DNA of 64,000 nucleotides from Bradyrhizobium australiense (lineage in GTDB: Bacteria > Pseudomonadota > Alphaproteobacteria > Rhizobiales > Xanthobacteraceae), in NCBI RefSeq assembly GCF_013114825.1, contig NZ_JAAVLX010000005.1, forward strand, positions 124,001 through 188,000, in the 5' to 3' direction. The notes beneath the pieces are model-generated. The model worked only from the letters and a program-made list of their open reading frames with translations, searched no databases and was not told the DNA's origin. Shown piece by piece: positions 18,335 through 26,897 of this stretch. How positions within the stretch are numbered: position 1 is the stretch's first letter; every line of letters starts with the position of its first letter. Both the position numbers and the translations under genes were made by a program.

Positions 18335-18366
18335 CTGAATGGTAGGAGGCTCGAAGGAGAACAACA

Positions 18367-18645
18367 ATGGATGGAATTGATCGCCGCAGCGCGCTGCGGA
18401 GTCTGCTCTACGGTGTTGTAGCCGCAAGCGTGGGTGTGGACCTGCTAGCAAATTCGGCCGAGGCGATGCCACTCGCCATGGAGAAGGGGCTCGGAAAGAA
18501 GGCGGACGATCTCAGGGAAAAAGCCGAGCCCGTGCAGATGCGGCCGCCACACCGGCCCATTCACCGTCGCCACTGGCGCCATCGTCGGCGTCCCCGCCGC
18601 GTCTGCTGGTGGCATCGCGGTCGCCGTGTGTGCCGGTGGCGATGA
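18367..18645 (+). CDS. Small Tat-type secreted protein, His/Arg/Trp-rich tail
   Basis: The 92-residue protein starts 'MDGIDRRSALRSLLYG', with a twin-arginine pair then a hydrophobic stretch ending at ANSAEA, so it resembles a Tat signal peptide. The mature part is about 60 residues. It ends in a highly basic, His/Arg-rich segment with 'CWWHRGRRVC'. Similar tiny proteins are common in Bradyrhizobium and have no known function. The two cysteines could form a disulfide or bind metal. An AAGGAG ribosome site precedes the ATG. It lies 32 bases after the MFS gene. Confidence 0.7.
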   Translation: MDGIDRRSALRSLLYGVVAASVGVDLLANSAEAMPLAMEKGLGKKADDLREKAEPVQMRPPHRPIHRRHWRHRRRPRRVCWWHRGRRVCRWR

Positions 18646-18744
18646 CGATCATTGAACCGGCAAGCGCGGCGTCGCCCCAAGTCTGAACTTCGGGCGAACC
18701 GCCAGCTACCCTCGCGGCTTCGCTCCAAAATGAAGGAGGCTGAC

Positions 18745-19308
18745 ATGACCACAATTGACAACAGCTCGCCGATGGGCGTCACCAACCTGCCTGCGCCGCC
18801 CTTCTGGGTCTGCGTTCTGCTTGGACTCGGCATGATTCTGGCCGGCTTCCTGGTTCTCGGCGACGTCATGCTTGTCACCGTGATCAGCACGATTTTTATC
18901 GGCTGGGTTTCGATCGTCGCCGGCGCCTTTGAGATCGTCCACGCGTTCTGGACCAAGGGATGGGGCGGCTTCGTATGGCAGGTGCTGCTCGGCATCCTGT
19001 ACATCGCCTTTGGCGTCGTGCTGGTAGGCCAGCCGGTCGCCAGCGCCTTGATTCTCACCTACGTCCTCGGCTTGGTGTTGCTGATCTCCGGTTTCGTTCG
19101 CATCCTGCTCGGTATCAGCCATTGGCGCGAGGCGGGATGGATCATGCTGCTGTCCGGCGCGTTCGGCGTGCTGGCCGGCCTCGTGATCCTGACGGGATTT
19201 CCGATGACGGGCTTTTGGGTCCTCGGATTCCTCCTCGGCGTCGACCTGATATCGCACGGGATAGGGTGGCTGGCTTACGCATGGCAGCCCACCACCCGCA
19301 GCGCATAG
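18745..19308 (+). CDS. HdeD-like (DUF308) membrane protein
   Basis: The 187-residue protein has six hydrophobic helices in three repeated pairs, the DUF308 arrangement of HdeD. In E. coli, HdeD supports acid resistance at high cell density, though its mechanism is unknown. The motif 'GWVSIVAGAFEIVHAF' and its repeat 'LLISGFVRILLGI' fit the family. Start ATG 18745 has an AAGGAGG site; the frame further upstream is unrelated sequence. It ends just before a strong terminator. Its neighbours (glutaminase, efflux pump) suggest an acid or envelope stress module. Confidence 0.85.
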   Translation: MTTIDNSSPMGVTNLPAPPFWVCVLLGLGMILAGFLVLGDVMLVTVISTIFIGWVSIVAGAFEIVHAFWTKGWGGFVWQVLLGILYIAFGVVLVGQPVASALILTYVLGLVLLISGFVRILLGISHWREAGWIMLLSGAFGVLAGLVILTGFPMTGFWVLGFLLGVDLISHGIGWLAYAWQPTTRSA

Positions 19309-19324
19309 CTCCTCCCTGCCTACT

Positions 19325-19369
19325 AGAGCGAGATTGCTTTTCTTCGAATTGTTATCTCGCTCTTTTTTC
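19325..19369 (+). terminator. Rho-independent terminator after the HdeD-like gene
   Basis: Arms AGAGCGAGA (19325-19333) and TCTCGCTCT (19355-19363) are perfect complements, directly followed by a run of T residues. The 21-base loop is long but the T tract is clear. Confidence 0.75.
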
Positions 19370-19469
19370 TGTTTGAGCATGACGTCCGGGCAAACACCTC
19401 CCAAATCGCTCGTAACGGTCGCGATGTTTCTGGTGCCGAAACCCCTGCGTTGTTCAGCCGAGGCCTTCC

Positions 19470-20843
19470 ATGTCCTGGCATCGAGTCGTCAAAATCCTCG
19501 CAGTCGCTGCGTCGACGGCATTGAGCCTCACGGCGGGTTTACTCCGTGTGCAAGCTCAGCAAGGCGCGGCTGTGCTGTTTCAGAACGTTCGTATCTTCGA
19601 TGGAAGGAGCGATCTACTTTCAGGGCCGTCCAATGTCTTGGTGAGGGACAACAAGATCCAGAAAATTCTCCCGGCGGCGACCACGTTCAATACTGCGCAA
19701 ACGGTCGTCATTGACGGCGAAGGACGCGTGCTGATGCCCGGTCTGATCGACGCGCATTGGCACGCGATGATGGTGCGGTTGACGCCGGCCGCCTCCATGG
19801 GAGACGTCGGTTACAACAATATCGTGGCGGCTGACGAAGCCGCGGACACGCTGATGCGAGGGTTCACCACCGTTCGCGATCTCGGAGGACCCGCCTTCGG
19901 ACTGAAGCGTGCCATCGATGACGGTCTGGTAGCTGGTCCGCGCATCTATCCCTCGGGCGCCATGATCACCGTCACCAGCGGTCATGGCGACTTCCGCCAA
20001 TTATCCGATCTACCGCGAACAATCGGGGGGCTGCTCAGCCGCATGGAGCAAATCGGCGGCAGCATGGTTGCGGACAGTCCGGACGAGGTTCGCATACGCG
20101 TGCGTGAGCAGCTCATGCAAGGCGCGTCCCAGGTCAAGCTCACGGCGGGCGGTGGCGTCGCGTCGCCATTCAGCCCGCTCGATGTATCCACTTTCACCGA
20201 GGCCGAGTTGCGCGCGGCCGTCGAGGCCGCTGAAAACTGGGGCACTTACGTTGTCACGCACGCCTATACGCCGGTTGCGATCCAGCGATCGATTGCGGCC
20301 GGCGTCAGATGCATCGAGCACGGCCATCTGATGGATGACGCAACCGCGAAACTCATGGCCGAGAAGGGCATTTGGCTGAGCACACAACCTTTCTTCGATG
20401 ATGAGGACGCCACCCCGTTGCCATCGGGCTCGGAGGAGCGGGCGAAGCAATTGCAGGTCATTAGCGGTACCGACACCGTCTATGCCCTGGCGAAAAAATA
20501 CCGGCTCAAGACGGCCTTCGGCACCGACATTCTGTTTTCCCGTGAATTGGCGAGGCGCCAGGGCGCTCAATTGGCAAAACTGACTCGCTGGTACAGTGCT
20601 GCCGAGGTGCTGAAGATGGCGACAAGCGTCAACGCAGAACTGCTCGCTCTCTCCGGACCTCGCAATCCCTATCCCGGCAAGCTCGGAGTTGTCGAGGAGG
20701 GGGCGTTCGCTGACTTGCTGCTGGTGGACGGCAATCCAATCGACAACATCAAGCTGATCGAGGATCCCGCCAGGAATTTCCTCGTCATCATGAAGGACGG
20801 GAAAATTCACAAGAATCTCGTTGCCAGCGGCAAGCTAAACTAG
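19470..20843 (+). CDS. Secreted metal-dependent amidohydrolase
   Basis: The 457-residue protein carries a signal peptide (residues 1-29, ending LRVQA). The amidohydrolase TIM-barrel follows with all metal and catalytic residues: the HWH pair ('DAHWHAMM'), the lysine in 'VKLTAGGG', histidines in 'VTHAYT' and 'IEHGHLM', and aspartate in 'FGTDI'. It belongs to the imidazolonepropionase/Xaa-Pro dipeptidase-like branch of the superfamily, where several periplasmic members cleave arginine- or lysine-containing dipeptides. Substrate is therefore uncertain. A terminator sits upstream, so it has its own promoter. The next gene downstream is a broken amidase relative. Confidence 0.85.
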   Translation: MSWHRVVKILAVAASTALSLTAGLLRVQAQQGAAVLFQNVRIFDGRSDLLSGPSNVLVRDNKIQKILPAATTFNTAQTVVIDGEGRVLMPGLIDAHWHAMMVRLTPAASMGDVGYNNIVAADEAADTLMRGFTTVRDLGGPAFGLKRAIDDGLVAGPRIYPSGAMITVTSGHGDFRQLSDLPRTIGGLLSRMEQIGGSMVADSPDEVRIRVREQLMQGASQVKLTAGGGVASPFSPLDVSTFTEAELRAAVEAAENWGTYVVTHAYTPVAIQRSIAAGVRCIEHGHLMDDATAKLMAEKGIWLSTQPFFDDEDATPLPSGSEERAKQLQVISGTDTVYALAKKYRLKTAFGTDILFSRELARRQGAQLAKLTRWYSAAEVLKMATSVNAELLALSGPRNPYPGKLGVVEEGAFADLLLVDGNPIDNIKLIEDPARNFLVIMKDGKIHKNLVASGKLN

Positions 20844-21011
20844 CTGACGTTCCAGGAACGGCGTCGCGGCGCGTAGTGAAGCCGGTGCTAACAGGTATCC
20901 CGAACGGGGACCCACGGCCGCTTGACCGCGGTCACCTCCAGGCGGAACGGCAGCATCGTGACCGGCTGTCAGTCGCGCTCGGGAATTGGAGGATCGTTAC
21001 AGGAGAGTATC

Positions 21012-21818
21012 ATGCCTACACGCAACAAATCGCTCGCGGCAACTCTGTGCGCGAGCATGTTGGCCGGTTCCATAACTCTGCCCTTGATCCACGCTGAGGC
21101 CTGTACCCGCGTCGTCTATCTGGGGGCGAACGATGAAGTGATCACAGACCGATCAATGGATTGGAAACCGATATTGCCACCAATCTCTGGATATTCCCGC
21201 GGGGCATGGAGCGCAGCGGAGAAGCCGGGCCGAACTCGTTGAAGTGGGTTTCGAAGTACGGCAGCGTGATAGCCTCTGCCTTTGACATTTCGACATCCGA
21301 TGGATTGAACGAAGCGGGACTGTCCGCCAATATTCTGTGGCTTGCTGAATCCGAATACCCGGTTTTCGATCAATCAAAGCCAGGACTTTCCATCGCGGCA
21401 TGGGCGCAATACGTCCTCGACAATTTTGCGACGGTCGAAGAAGCGGTCAACGTTCTTCGACCCGAGCCGTACACGATCGTCACCGATACCATTCCCGGCG
21501 ACACGCGGCTGGCGACCCTTCACTTATCGATGTCAGACGCTTCCGGTGACAGCGCGATAGTTAAATACATCGGCGGCGAGCAGGTCATTCATTATGGACG
21601 CCAACTCACGTTATGACCAATTCTCCGGCCTTCGATCACCAATTGGCTCTCAATGCGTATTGGAAGGAGATCGGAGGCGCGGTCAAGGACGTGAATTTTA
21701 CACCGGAGACGAGCAAGGTCATGAAGCTCGATCTTGGGAAGGATCAACGAAACGCCTTTGCTGGAACGCCGTGAATCATTTCAAGGAGACGGCACCGTTC
21801 AAATTCCAGGGTCTGTAG
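21012..21818 (+). pseudogene. Decayed choloylglycine hydrolase / linear amide hydrolase gene
   Basis: The start is intact: AGGAGA ribosome site, a signal peptide to about residue 29, then the N-terminal catalytic cysteine region 'EACTRVVYLG'. Around 21161 the reading moves to another frame ('TDIATNLWIFPRGM'). Near 21610 it shifts again, to 'NSPAFDHQLALNAYWKEIGG', then a block of roughly 100 residues typical of the family is missing. After another shift the tail 'HFKETAPFKFQGL' closes the gene at 21818. So at least three frameshifts and one deletion mark it as a pseudogene. Functional relatives hydrolyse bile-salt amides, penicillin V or acyl homoserine lactones. Confidence 0.82.
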
Positions 21819-21836
21819 CGTCCGCGACATGCCCGC

Positions 21837-22065
21837 CTAGGATCGACGCATCGTCGCCACCTTCAGGTGGACCGGCACTATCGTGACCGACATCGGCGAT
21901 TGCCCGATGCTTTCGCCGTCGACGTCGGCGCGGACCATGCGGTCGCTGTCGATGGTGATCCGCGTCGGCGTGGCGCCGCGAGACTTTTGGATGCGCCAGA
22001 TAGCTGCCGTCGCCGAGGTTGGCGAAACATTCCGCAGGTGCAACAAAATGCTGCAGACGCGTCAT
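21837..22065 (-). pseudogene. 3' remnant of a diacylglycerol/lipid kinase gene
   Basis: On the minus strand, one frame gives 'ANLGDGSYLAHPKVSR' and a second frame continues with 'RITIDSDRMVRADVDGE' and 'SVTIVPVHLKVATMR'. These match the C-terminal end of the DAGK/YegS lipid kinase family, where 'DVDGE' is typical. The frameshift and missing catalytic N-terminal domain make it a dead fragment. The assignment rests on pattern recognition over about 60 residues. Confidence 0.6.
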
Positions 22066-22092
22066 GGAAGCCGGTAAGCAGGCGGCAGCGCG

Positions 22093-23382
22093 TTACGAAA
22101 AGAACGCGATTTTCTCGGCCTGGCTCATGCGCCGGATCGGCGCCAGCGGGTCGTTAGCCGCCGCGACCGGCTTTCGCAGCATGCCGCTCGCAATGAGGGT
22201 CGAGCCTAGCGACACTTCCACCGCCGGCACGAGCGGCGCTGCGGCGACGGGCGGTGGGGTTGGTTGAACGGCCCGTTGGATCGGCGGCAGTGACGGGGAA
22301 GCGACCGGTTCGGGAGCTTCAGCGACGATCTTAGGAGCGATTGTCGCCGGCTCCGCTGAACGGACCTGCTCGGCTATCGCTTCGGCGATCTCCTCGTCGC
22401 TGATTGGATCCGGCGCGCCCATCTCCATCGCGATCATGTCGAGGACCGCCTCGTCGTGCGCATCGGCGTCCTGCGCATCAGCGCTCTGGGCATCGGCGTC
22501 CTGGACGGAGTTATATTGGAAGGTCCCGTGTTGGGCGGCCCCGACTTGCGCAGCGGCATCTTGGATCGAGGCCTCTTGAGCCGTGGCGGTTTCGGCGGCT
22601 AGCGGCGTTTCCGCTTCCGTCAGCATGGCTTCCGCCGCGGCAAGCACGGCCTCCGCGGATGCGGCTATCGAAGCGAACGGCGTCTCGGCAGCTTCCCGCG
22701 CCGGCGCCATTTCTTGCGCGGCTGGGGAGGGCGCCGCTGCCTCGGGCTCGGCAGCCGGCGCGCTTTCGTCCCCGAGTTCCACAAGCCGGCCCTGGAGGGC
22801 GGCAAAGGCGGCACGCAGCGCTGCTCTCGCCTCCTCGGAGGAGAACTGTTCGGTGCCCTTCTCGATGACGGTGACTTGCGAATCGATCAGGTCGCAGATT
22901 CGCCCGTCATTGCCGATTTCTCGCAACCGCCAGGCGATTTCGCGCAGCACCCGCGCACCCTTGCGGACCGGCGCCAGCCGCTGCTCAAGCGCGAGGCTAT
23001 CGAGCGCCTCGACCGCCGATTCCTCGGCTGCCTCGACGGCGCTGCGGATGGCGGCAAGCGCCTCGGTCAGGCGCTCTTGCGCCGCGGCAGCCGCGGCGAC
23101 GGCCTCGGCCGCCTGCTGCGCGGAAAGGCCTTCCTCCCGCTGCAAGTTTGCTTCCCGCTGAAGGGTCTCTTCCCTCTGGGCGGTGAGGCTTTGCTCGATC
23201 CGCGCCACCGCGTCCAGCACCATGCGGGTGTCGGCATTGCGGTTGCGCTTGGCGTATTCGGTCAGGAACCAGCGGCCCCGCGAGGTCTCCATGAAGGCTT
23301 CGGCGATTGCAGCATAGTCCTCCTCGCTCGGCAGCGCGGCGCGTGCTGAGATCGGCGAAAGGGCAAATGCTTCGTCGGCCAT
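22093..23382 (-). CDS. Coiled-coil conserved hypothetical protein, Ala/Glu/Gln-rich
   Basis: I do not recognise a domain family for this 429-residue soluble protein. Residues 1-60 hold a well-formed start, 'LPSEEDYAAIAEAFMETSRGRWFLTEYAKRN', that looks conserved. Residues 60-150 form a predicted long coiled coil. A second helical block (about 160-225, 'RKGARVLREIAWRLREIG') resembles CheZ-like helical proteins, only loosely. The middle is alanine-rich with short QDADAQ-type repeats (about 305-325). The end is proline-rich and closes with 'RRMSQAEKIAFFS'. The ATG at 23382 is the first start before the conserved block. It is divergent from an MFS gene. Confidence 0.7.
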   Translation of the reverse strand: MADEAFALSPISARAALPSEEDYAAIAEAFMETSRGRWFLTEYAKRNRNADTRMVLDAVARIEQSLTAQREETLQREANLQREEGLSAQQAAEAVAAAAAAQERLTEALAAIRSAVEAAEESAVEALDSLALEQRLAPVRKGARVLREIAWRLREIGNDGRICDLIDSQVTVIEKGTEQFSSEEARAALRAAFAALQGRLVELGDESAPAAEPEAAAPSPAAQEMAPAREAAETPFASIAASAEAVLAAAEAMLTEAETPLAAETATAQEASIQDAAAQVGAAQHGTFQYNSVQDADAQSADAQDADAHDEAVLDMIAMEMGAPDPISDEEIAEAIAEQVRSAEPATIAPKIVAEAPEPVASPSLPPIQRAVQPTPPPVAAAPLVPAVEVSLGSTLIASGMLRKPVAAANDPLAPIRRMSQAEKIAFFS

Positions 23383-23458
23383 GTCAAACTCTTCGCGCAA
23401 ATCGGCGCGCATTGCGATAACGAAACAACACGATATTGACCGAATCGCAATTGAATTG

Positions 23459-24658
23459 ATGCCAAGCGAATCACAAATCCCCATCGCTTCTCAAGGTGCA
23501 TCGAAGCGATTCGCGACCCGGGTGGCGCTGTTTTACGGCACGCTGTTCGGCATGACCGGCACCCATCTCCCGTTTTTCACGGTATGGTTGAAGGCGGTCG
23601 GGATCGATGCGTTTTGGATAGGGCTGATCACAGCCGTGCCCCCGGTGAGCCGATTTACCGCGCTTCCGGTGGTGACGGGCTTTGCGGAACGGCATCAGGC
23701 CTTGCGCAGCGGGATCATCGTAACCGCCTTTGCCACCGCGTTGGGCTTTTTCATCCTGGGCACCCAGCATTCGCCGGTGCTGGTGTTCCTGATCTACGCC
23801 CTGACGTGCTGCCTGTGGACGCCCATGGTGCCGCTGACCGATGCCTATGCGCTGCGGGGCGTGAAACGCTATGGCCTCAACTACGGACCGTTACGGCTGT
23901 GGGGCTCGGCCGCCTTCGTGCTAGGCGCGCTGGTCTGCGGCATGCTGTTCGACCTCATCGCCGCTCGAAATCTGATCTGGATTATCGCCGGCTCTGCCGC
24001 GCTCGGGGCGCTTGCCAGCCTCGCGCTCGAGCCGCTGGACGACGTCAAGGCCGCTCGCCCGGCCGCCGGCGATGCGAGCGCGCTGCTGCGTGACGGCGGC
24101 TTCATCGCGATCATCGTGGCGTCGGCGCTGATCCAGGGCAGCCATGCCGCCTATTACATTTTTGCATCGATTGCCTGGCAACAAGCCGGGTTCGACGGGC
24201 TGACGATTGCAGTTCTGTGGGTGCTCGGCGTGTTCGCCGAGATCGCGCTGTTCGCCTTGTCGCCGCGATTCACCCTGCAGCCGTCAATGCTGGTGGTGAT
24301 TGCGGCGCTGAGCGCGGCCACGCGCTGGGTGTTAACGGCGCAGGACCTGCCGCTCGCTATCCTCGCGATCGTTCAGCTCGCGCATGCGCTGAGTTTTGGG
24401 CTGACGCAGGTCGGCATCATGGGATTGATGCTGCATCACGTGCCAGGACATGTGATGGCGCGCGCGCAGGGTTATCTGACCGCCTGCGGCGGTATCGTCG
24501 CGGGCATCGCCTCGGTCGCGTCGGGCACGATCTACGAGACCTGGGGACAGGGGATCTATTACATGATGGCGGCAATGGCCGCTCTCGGCGGGCTGGTGGT
24601 CTGGCTGGCGCGGAAGCGGCTCTCGCATCAGCCCCACAAGCCCGCTTCCGGCGGATAG
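23459..24658 (+). CDS. MFS_1-like (PPP family) permease
   Basis: The 399-residue protein has about 12 helices. 'FYGTLFGMTGTHLPFF' and 'PLRLWGSAAFVLGALVCG' are typical of the HcaT/PPP-like branch, related to nucleoside-H+ symporters (MFS_1_like). Substrates in the branch include phenylpropionate. The start is taken as ATG 23459; an earlier frame from 23381 overlaps the divergent gene and has no family similarity. Its end overlaps the end of the convergent epimerase gene by 31 bases. Confidence 0.8.
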   Translation: MPSESQIPIASQGASKRFATRVALFYGTLFGMTGTHLPFFTVWLKAVGIDAFWIGLITAVPPVSRFTALPVVTGFAERHQALRSGIIVTAFATALGFFILGTQHSPVLVFLIYALTCCLWTPMVPLTDAYALRGVKRYGLNYGPLRLWGSAAFVLGALVCGMLFDLIAARNLIWIIAGSAALGALASLALEPLDDVKAARPAAGDASALLRDGGFIAIIVASALIQGSHAAYYIFASIAWQQAGFDGLTIAVLWVLGVFAEIALFALSPRFTLQPSMLVVIAALSAATRWVLTAQDLPLAILAIVQLAHALSFGLTQVGIMGLMLHHVPGHVMARAQGYLTACGGIVAGIASVASGTIYETWGQGIYYMMAAMAALGGLVVWLARKRLSHQPHKPASGG

Positions 24659-25623
24659 ACCAGGCTGCCGTCATAACGCAGGCCGCCGTGGCGGTCGCGC
24701 TCCAGCAACAGGGGGCCGTCGAGATCGACGAACCTTGCCTGTTGCGCGAGCAGCATGGCTGGCGCCATCGCCAGCGAGGTCGCGACCATGCAGCCGATCA
24801 TGATCTCAAAGCCGAGGGCTTGGGCGGCATCCGCCGTTGCGAGTGCCTCCGTCAGCCCGCCGGTCTTGTCGAGCTTGATGTTGACGGCGTCATAGCGCGC
24901 GCGCAGGCCTTCAAGCGAGGCGCGGTCATGCACACTTTCGTCGGCGCAGACCGCGATCGGGCGCTTGATGCGCGCCAGCGCCTCGTCGCGCCCGGCCGGC
25001 AGCGGCTGCTCGACCAGCGTGACGCCGGCATTGGCGCAGGCGGCGAGGTTGTATTCGAGATTGTCCGGCGTCCAGGCCTCGTTGGCATCGACGATCAGTT
25101 CGGATTCCGGAGCGGCCTTGCGGACCGCTGATATCCGCGCGTCATCGCGATCACCGCCGAGCTTGATCTTTAGGAGCGGCCGATGCGCGGCCTTTGCGGT
25201 TGCCGACGCCATCGCCTCCGGCGTGCCGAGCGAAATCGTGAAAGCAGTGGTGCAGGGGCGCGGCGGCGGGCGGCCGAGCAGGGTCCAGACCCGCTGGCCG
25301 GAGCTCTTGGCCTCGAGGTCCAATAGCGCGCAATCCAGCGCGTTCCGGGCAGCGCCTACGGGCATCGCAGCCTGCAGGGCCACTCGGTCCAGTCCCCTGG
25401 CAAGCGGTTCCTGCATGGCATTAAGTGCTTCCAGCGTCGCTTCCGGAGTCTCGCCGTAACGGGAGTAGGGCACGCATTCGCCATGGCCGGTCTGGTCGCC
25501 TTGGCTCGCGGTGGCGACGACAGTCACGGCCTCGGTCTTGGCGCCCCGGCTGATGGTGAAAGCGCCTGCAATGGGCCAGCGTTCAATACTGACGGCAAGC
25601 TTTCGAGATAGGCTGGAAGTCAT
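24628..25623 (-). CDS. Dipeptide epimerase, enolase superfamily
   Basis: The 331-residue protein shows the muconate-lactonizing subgroup plan. The acid-base lysines are in 'KIKLGG' and 'KLDKTGG', and metal ligands in 'VDANEAW', 'VEQPL' and 'ADES'. The combination with 'GHGECVPYSRYGET' points to L-Ala-D/L-Glu epimerase, which recycles murein peptides. Related dipeptide epimerases differ in substrate. ATG 25623 is preferred to a TTG at 25638, which sits only two bases after its AGGAAA. The gene ends inside the convergent MFS gene, a 31-base overlap. Confidence 0.88.
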   Translation of the reverse strand: MTSSLSRKLAVSIERWPIAGAFTISRGAKTEAVTVVATASQGDQTGHGECVPYSRYGETPEATLEALNAMQEPLARGLDRVALQAAMPVGAARNALDCALLDLEAKSSGQRVWTLLGRPPPRPCTTAFTISLGTPEAMASATAKAAHRPLLKIKLGGDRDDARISAVRKAAPESELIVDANEAWTPDNLEYNLAACANAGVTLVEQPLPAGRDEALARIKRPIAVCADESVHDRASLEGLRARYDAVNIKLDKTGGLTEALATADAAQALGFEIMIGCMVATSLAMAPAMLLAQQARFVDLDGPLLLERDRHGGLRYDGSLVYPPEAGLWG

Positions 25624-25740
25624 TTTAAAATCTGGCAATTTCCTGAACCGCGAGCTTGCCCGCCGCTACCAACTATGGCTGGTTAGGGACAGATTCGACA
25701 AGGCAATACGGCATGCGAAACCCAGCCGTTCTGCATCGGT

Positions 25741-26895
25741 ATGGGCCGAGGGGTGGGCATTTTGAGCGGCGACCCGACATTGGAGCGGATAGCCAGGGGC
25801 AACGGGCTGGCGCTGTGCGCGGCTGGCTCCTGGACGGCCCGCTTTGCGCCGGCGCTGGAACGAATGGTTGCGGAGGCCGAGAAGCTCAGCGGCACTCGCC
25901 CCGACATTTTCATCGACATCTCGCAGGTATCGAAGCTCGACACGTTCGGCGCCTGGCTGATCGAGCGGTTGCGCCGCAGCCTGAACCATGGCGGCATCGA
26001 GGCCCAGATCGCCGGGCTTTCGGCCAATTATTCGAGTCTGGTCGACGAGGTGCGCCGGGTAAAGGCCGAGCCGATCGTCGAGACCGACAGGGTGACGATC
26101 ACGGGCATGCTGGAGCAGGTCGGCCGCAGCGTGGCCGGCATCGGTGGCACCTTGATCGGGTTGATCGACATGCTGGGCGCGGTGCTCGCCGCGGCCGCCC
26201 ATGTCCTCGTTCGTCCCCGTAATTTCCGCCTGACCTCGACCATCCACCACATGGAGCAGGTGTGCTGGCGCGCGGTGCCGATCGTGGTGCTGATCACGTT
26301 CCTGATCGGCTGCATCATCTCGCAGCAGGGCATTTTCCATTTCCGCAAGTTCGGCGCCGACATCTTCGTGGTCGACATGCTGGGCGTGCTGGTGCTGCGC
26401 GAAATCGGTGTGTTGCTGGTGGCGATCATGGTGGCGGGACGCTCGGGCTCGGCCTACACCGCCGAGCTCGGCTCGATGAAGATGCGGGAAGAAATCGACG
26501 CGCTGCGCACCATGGGCTTCGATCCGATTGAGGTTTTGATCCTGCCGCGAATGCTGGCGCTGGTGCTGGCGCTGCCGATTCTGGCGTTCCTCGGGGCGAT
26601 GGCCGCACTTTACGGCGGCGGGCTGGTGGCGTGGCTCTATGGCGGCGTCGAACCCGAGGCCTTTCTCCTGCGCCTGCGCGACGCCATCTCGATCGATCAT
26701 TTCGTCGTCGGTATCATAAAGGCGCCGGTGATGGCGGCCGTGATCGGCATCGTGGCCTGCGTCGAGGGACTGGCCGTGCAGGGCAGCGCTGAATCGCTCG
26801 GTCAGCACACGACATCTTCGGTGGTGAAGGGGATCTTCTTCGTGATCGTGATGGACGGCGTGTTCGCCATCTTCTTCGCGTCGATCGGAATGTGA
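25741..26895 (+). CDS. mlaE: MlaE-type lipid ABC permease with N-terminal STAS domain
   Basis: The 384-residue inner-membrane permease belongs to the Mla/Mce-type systems that move phospholipids between membranes. Residues about 20-115 form a STAS domain ('DIFIDISQVSKLDTFGAWLIERL') and residues about 130-384 the MlaE fold ('GSMKMREEIDALRTMGFDP', 'GRSGSAYTAELG'). In E. coli the STAS protein MlaB is separate; here it is fused. Its stop overlaps a GTG of the next gene. The ATG at 25741 is near the family norm. The gene opens the mlaE-mlaF-mlaD operon; no mlaC or mlaA is present here. Confidence 0.92.
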   Translation: MGRGVGILSGDPTLERIARGNGLALCAAGSWTARFAPALERMVAEAEKLSGTRPDIFIDISQVSKLDTFGAWLIERLRRSLNHGGIEAQIAGLSANYSSLVDEVRRVKAEPIVETDRVTITGMLEQVGRSVAGIGGTLIGLIDMLGAVLAAAAHVLVRPRNFRLTSTIHHMEQVCWRAVPIVVLITFLIGCIISQQGIFHFRKFGADIFVVDMLGVLVLREIGVLLVAIMVAGRSGSAYTAELGSMKMREEIDALRTMGFDPIEVLILPRMLALVLALPILAFLGAMAALYGGGLVAWLYGGVEPEAFLLRLRDAISIDHFVVGIIKAPVMAAVIGIVACVEGLAVQGSAESLGQHTTSSVVKGIFFVIVMDGVFAIFFASIGM

Positions 26896-26897
26896 CC

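Noticed and set aside
24217..25131. 304-codon frame spanning the MFS and epimerase junction
   Set aside because: It is out of frame with the MFS gene and antisense to the epimerase; it has no domain.
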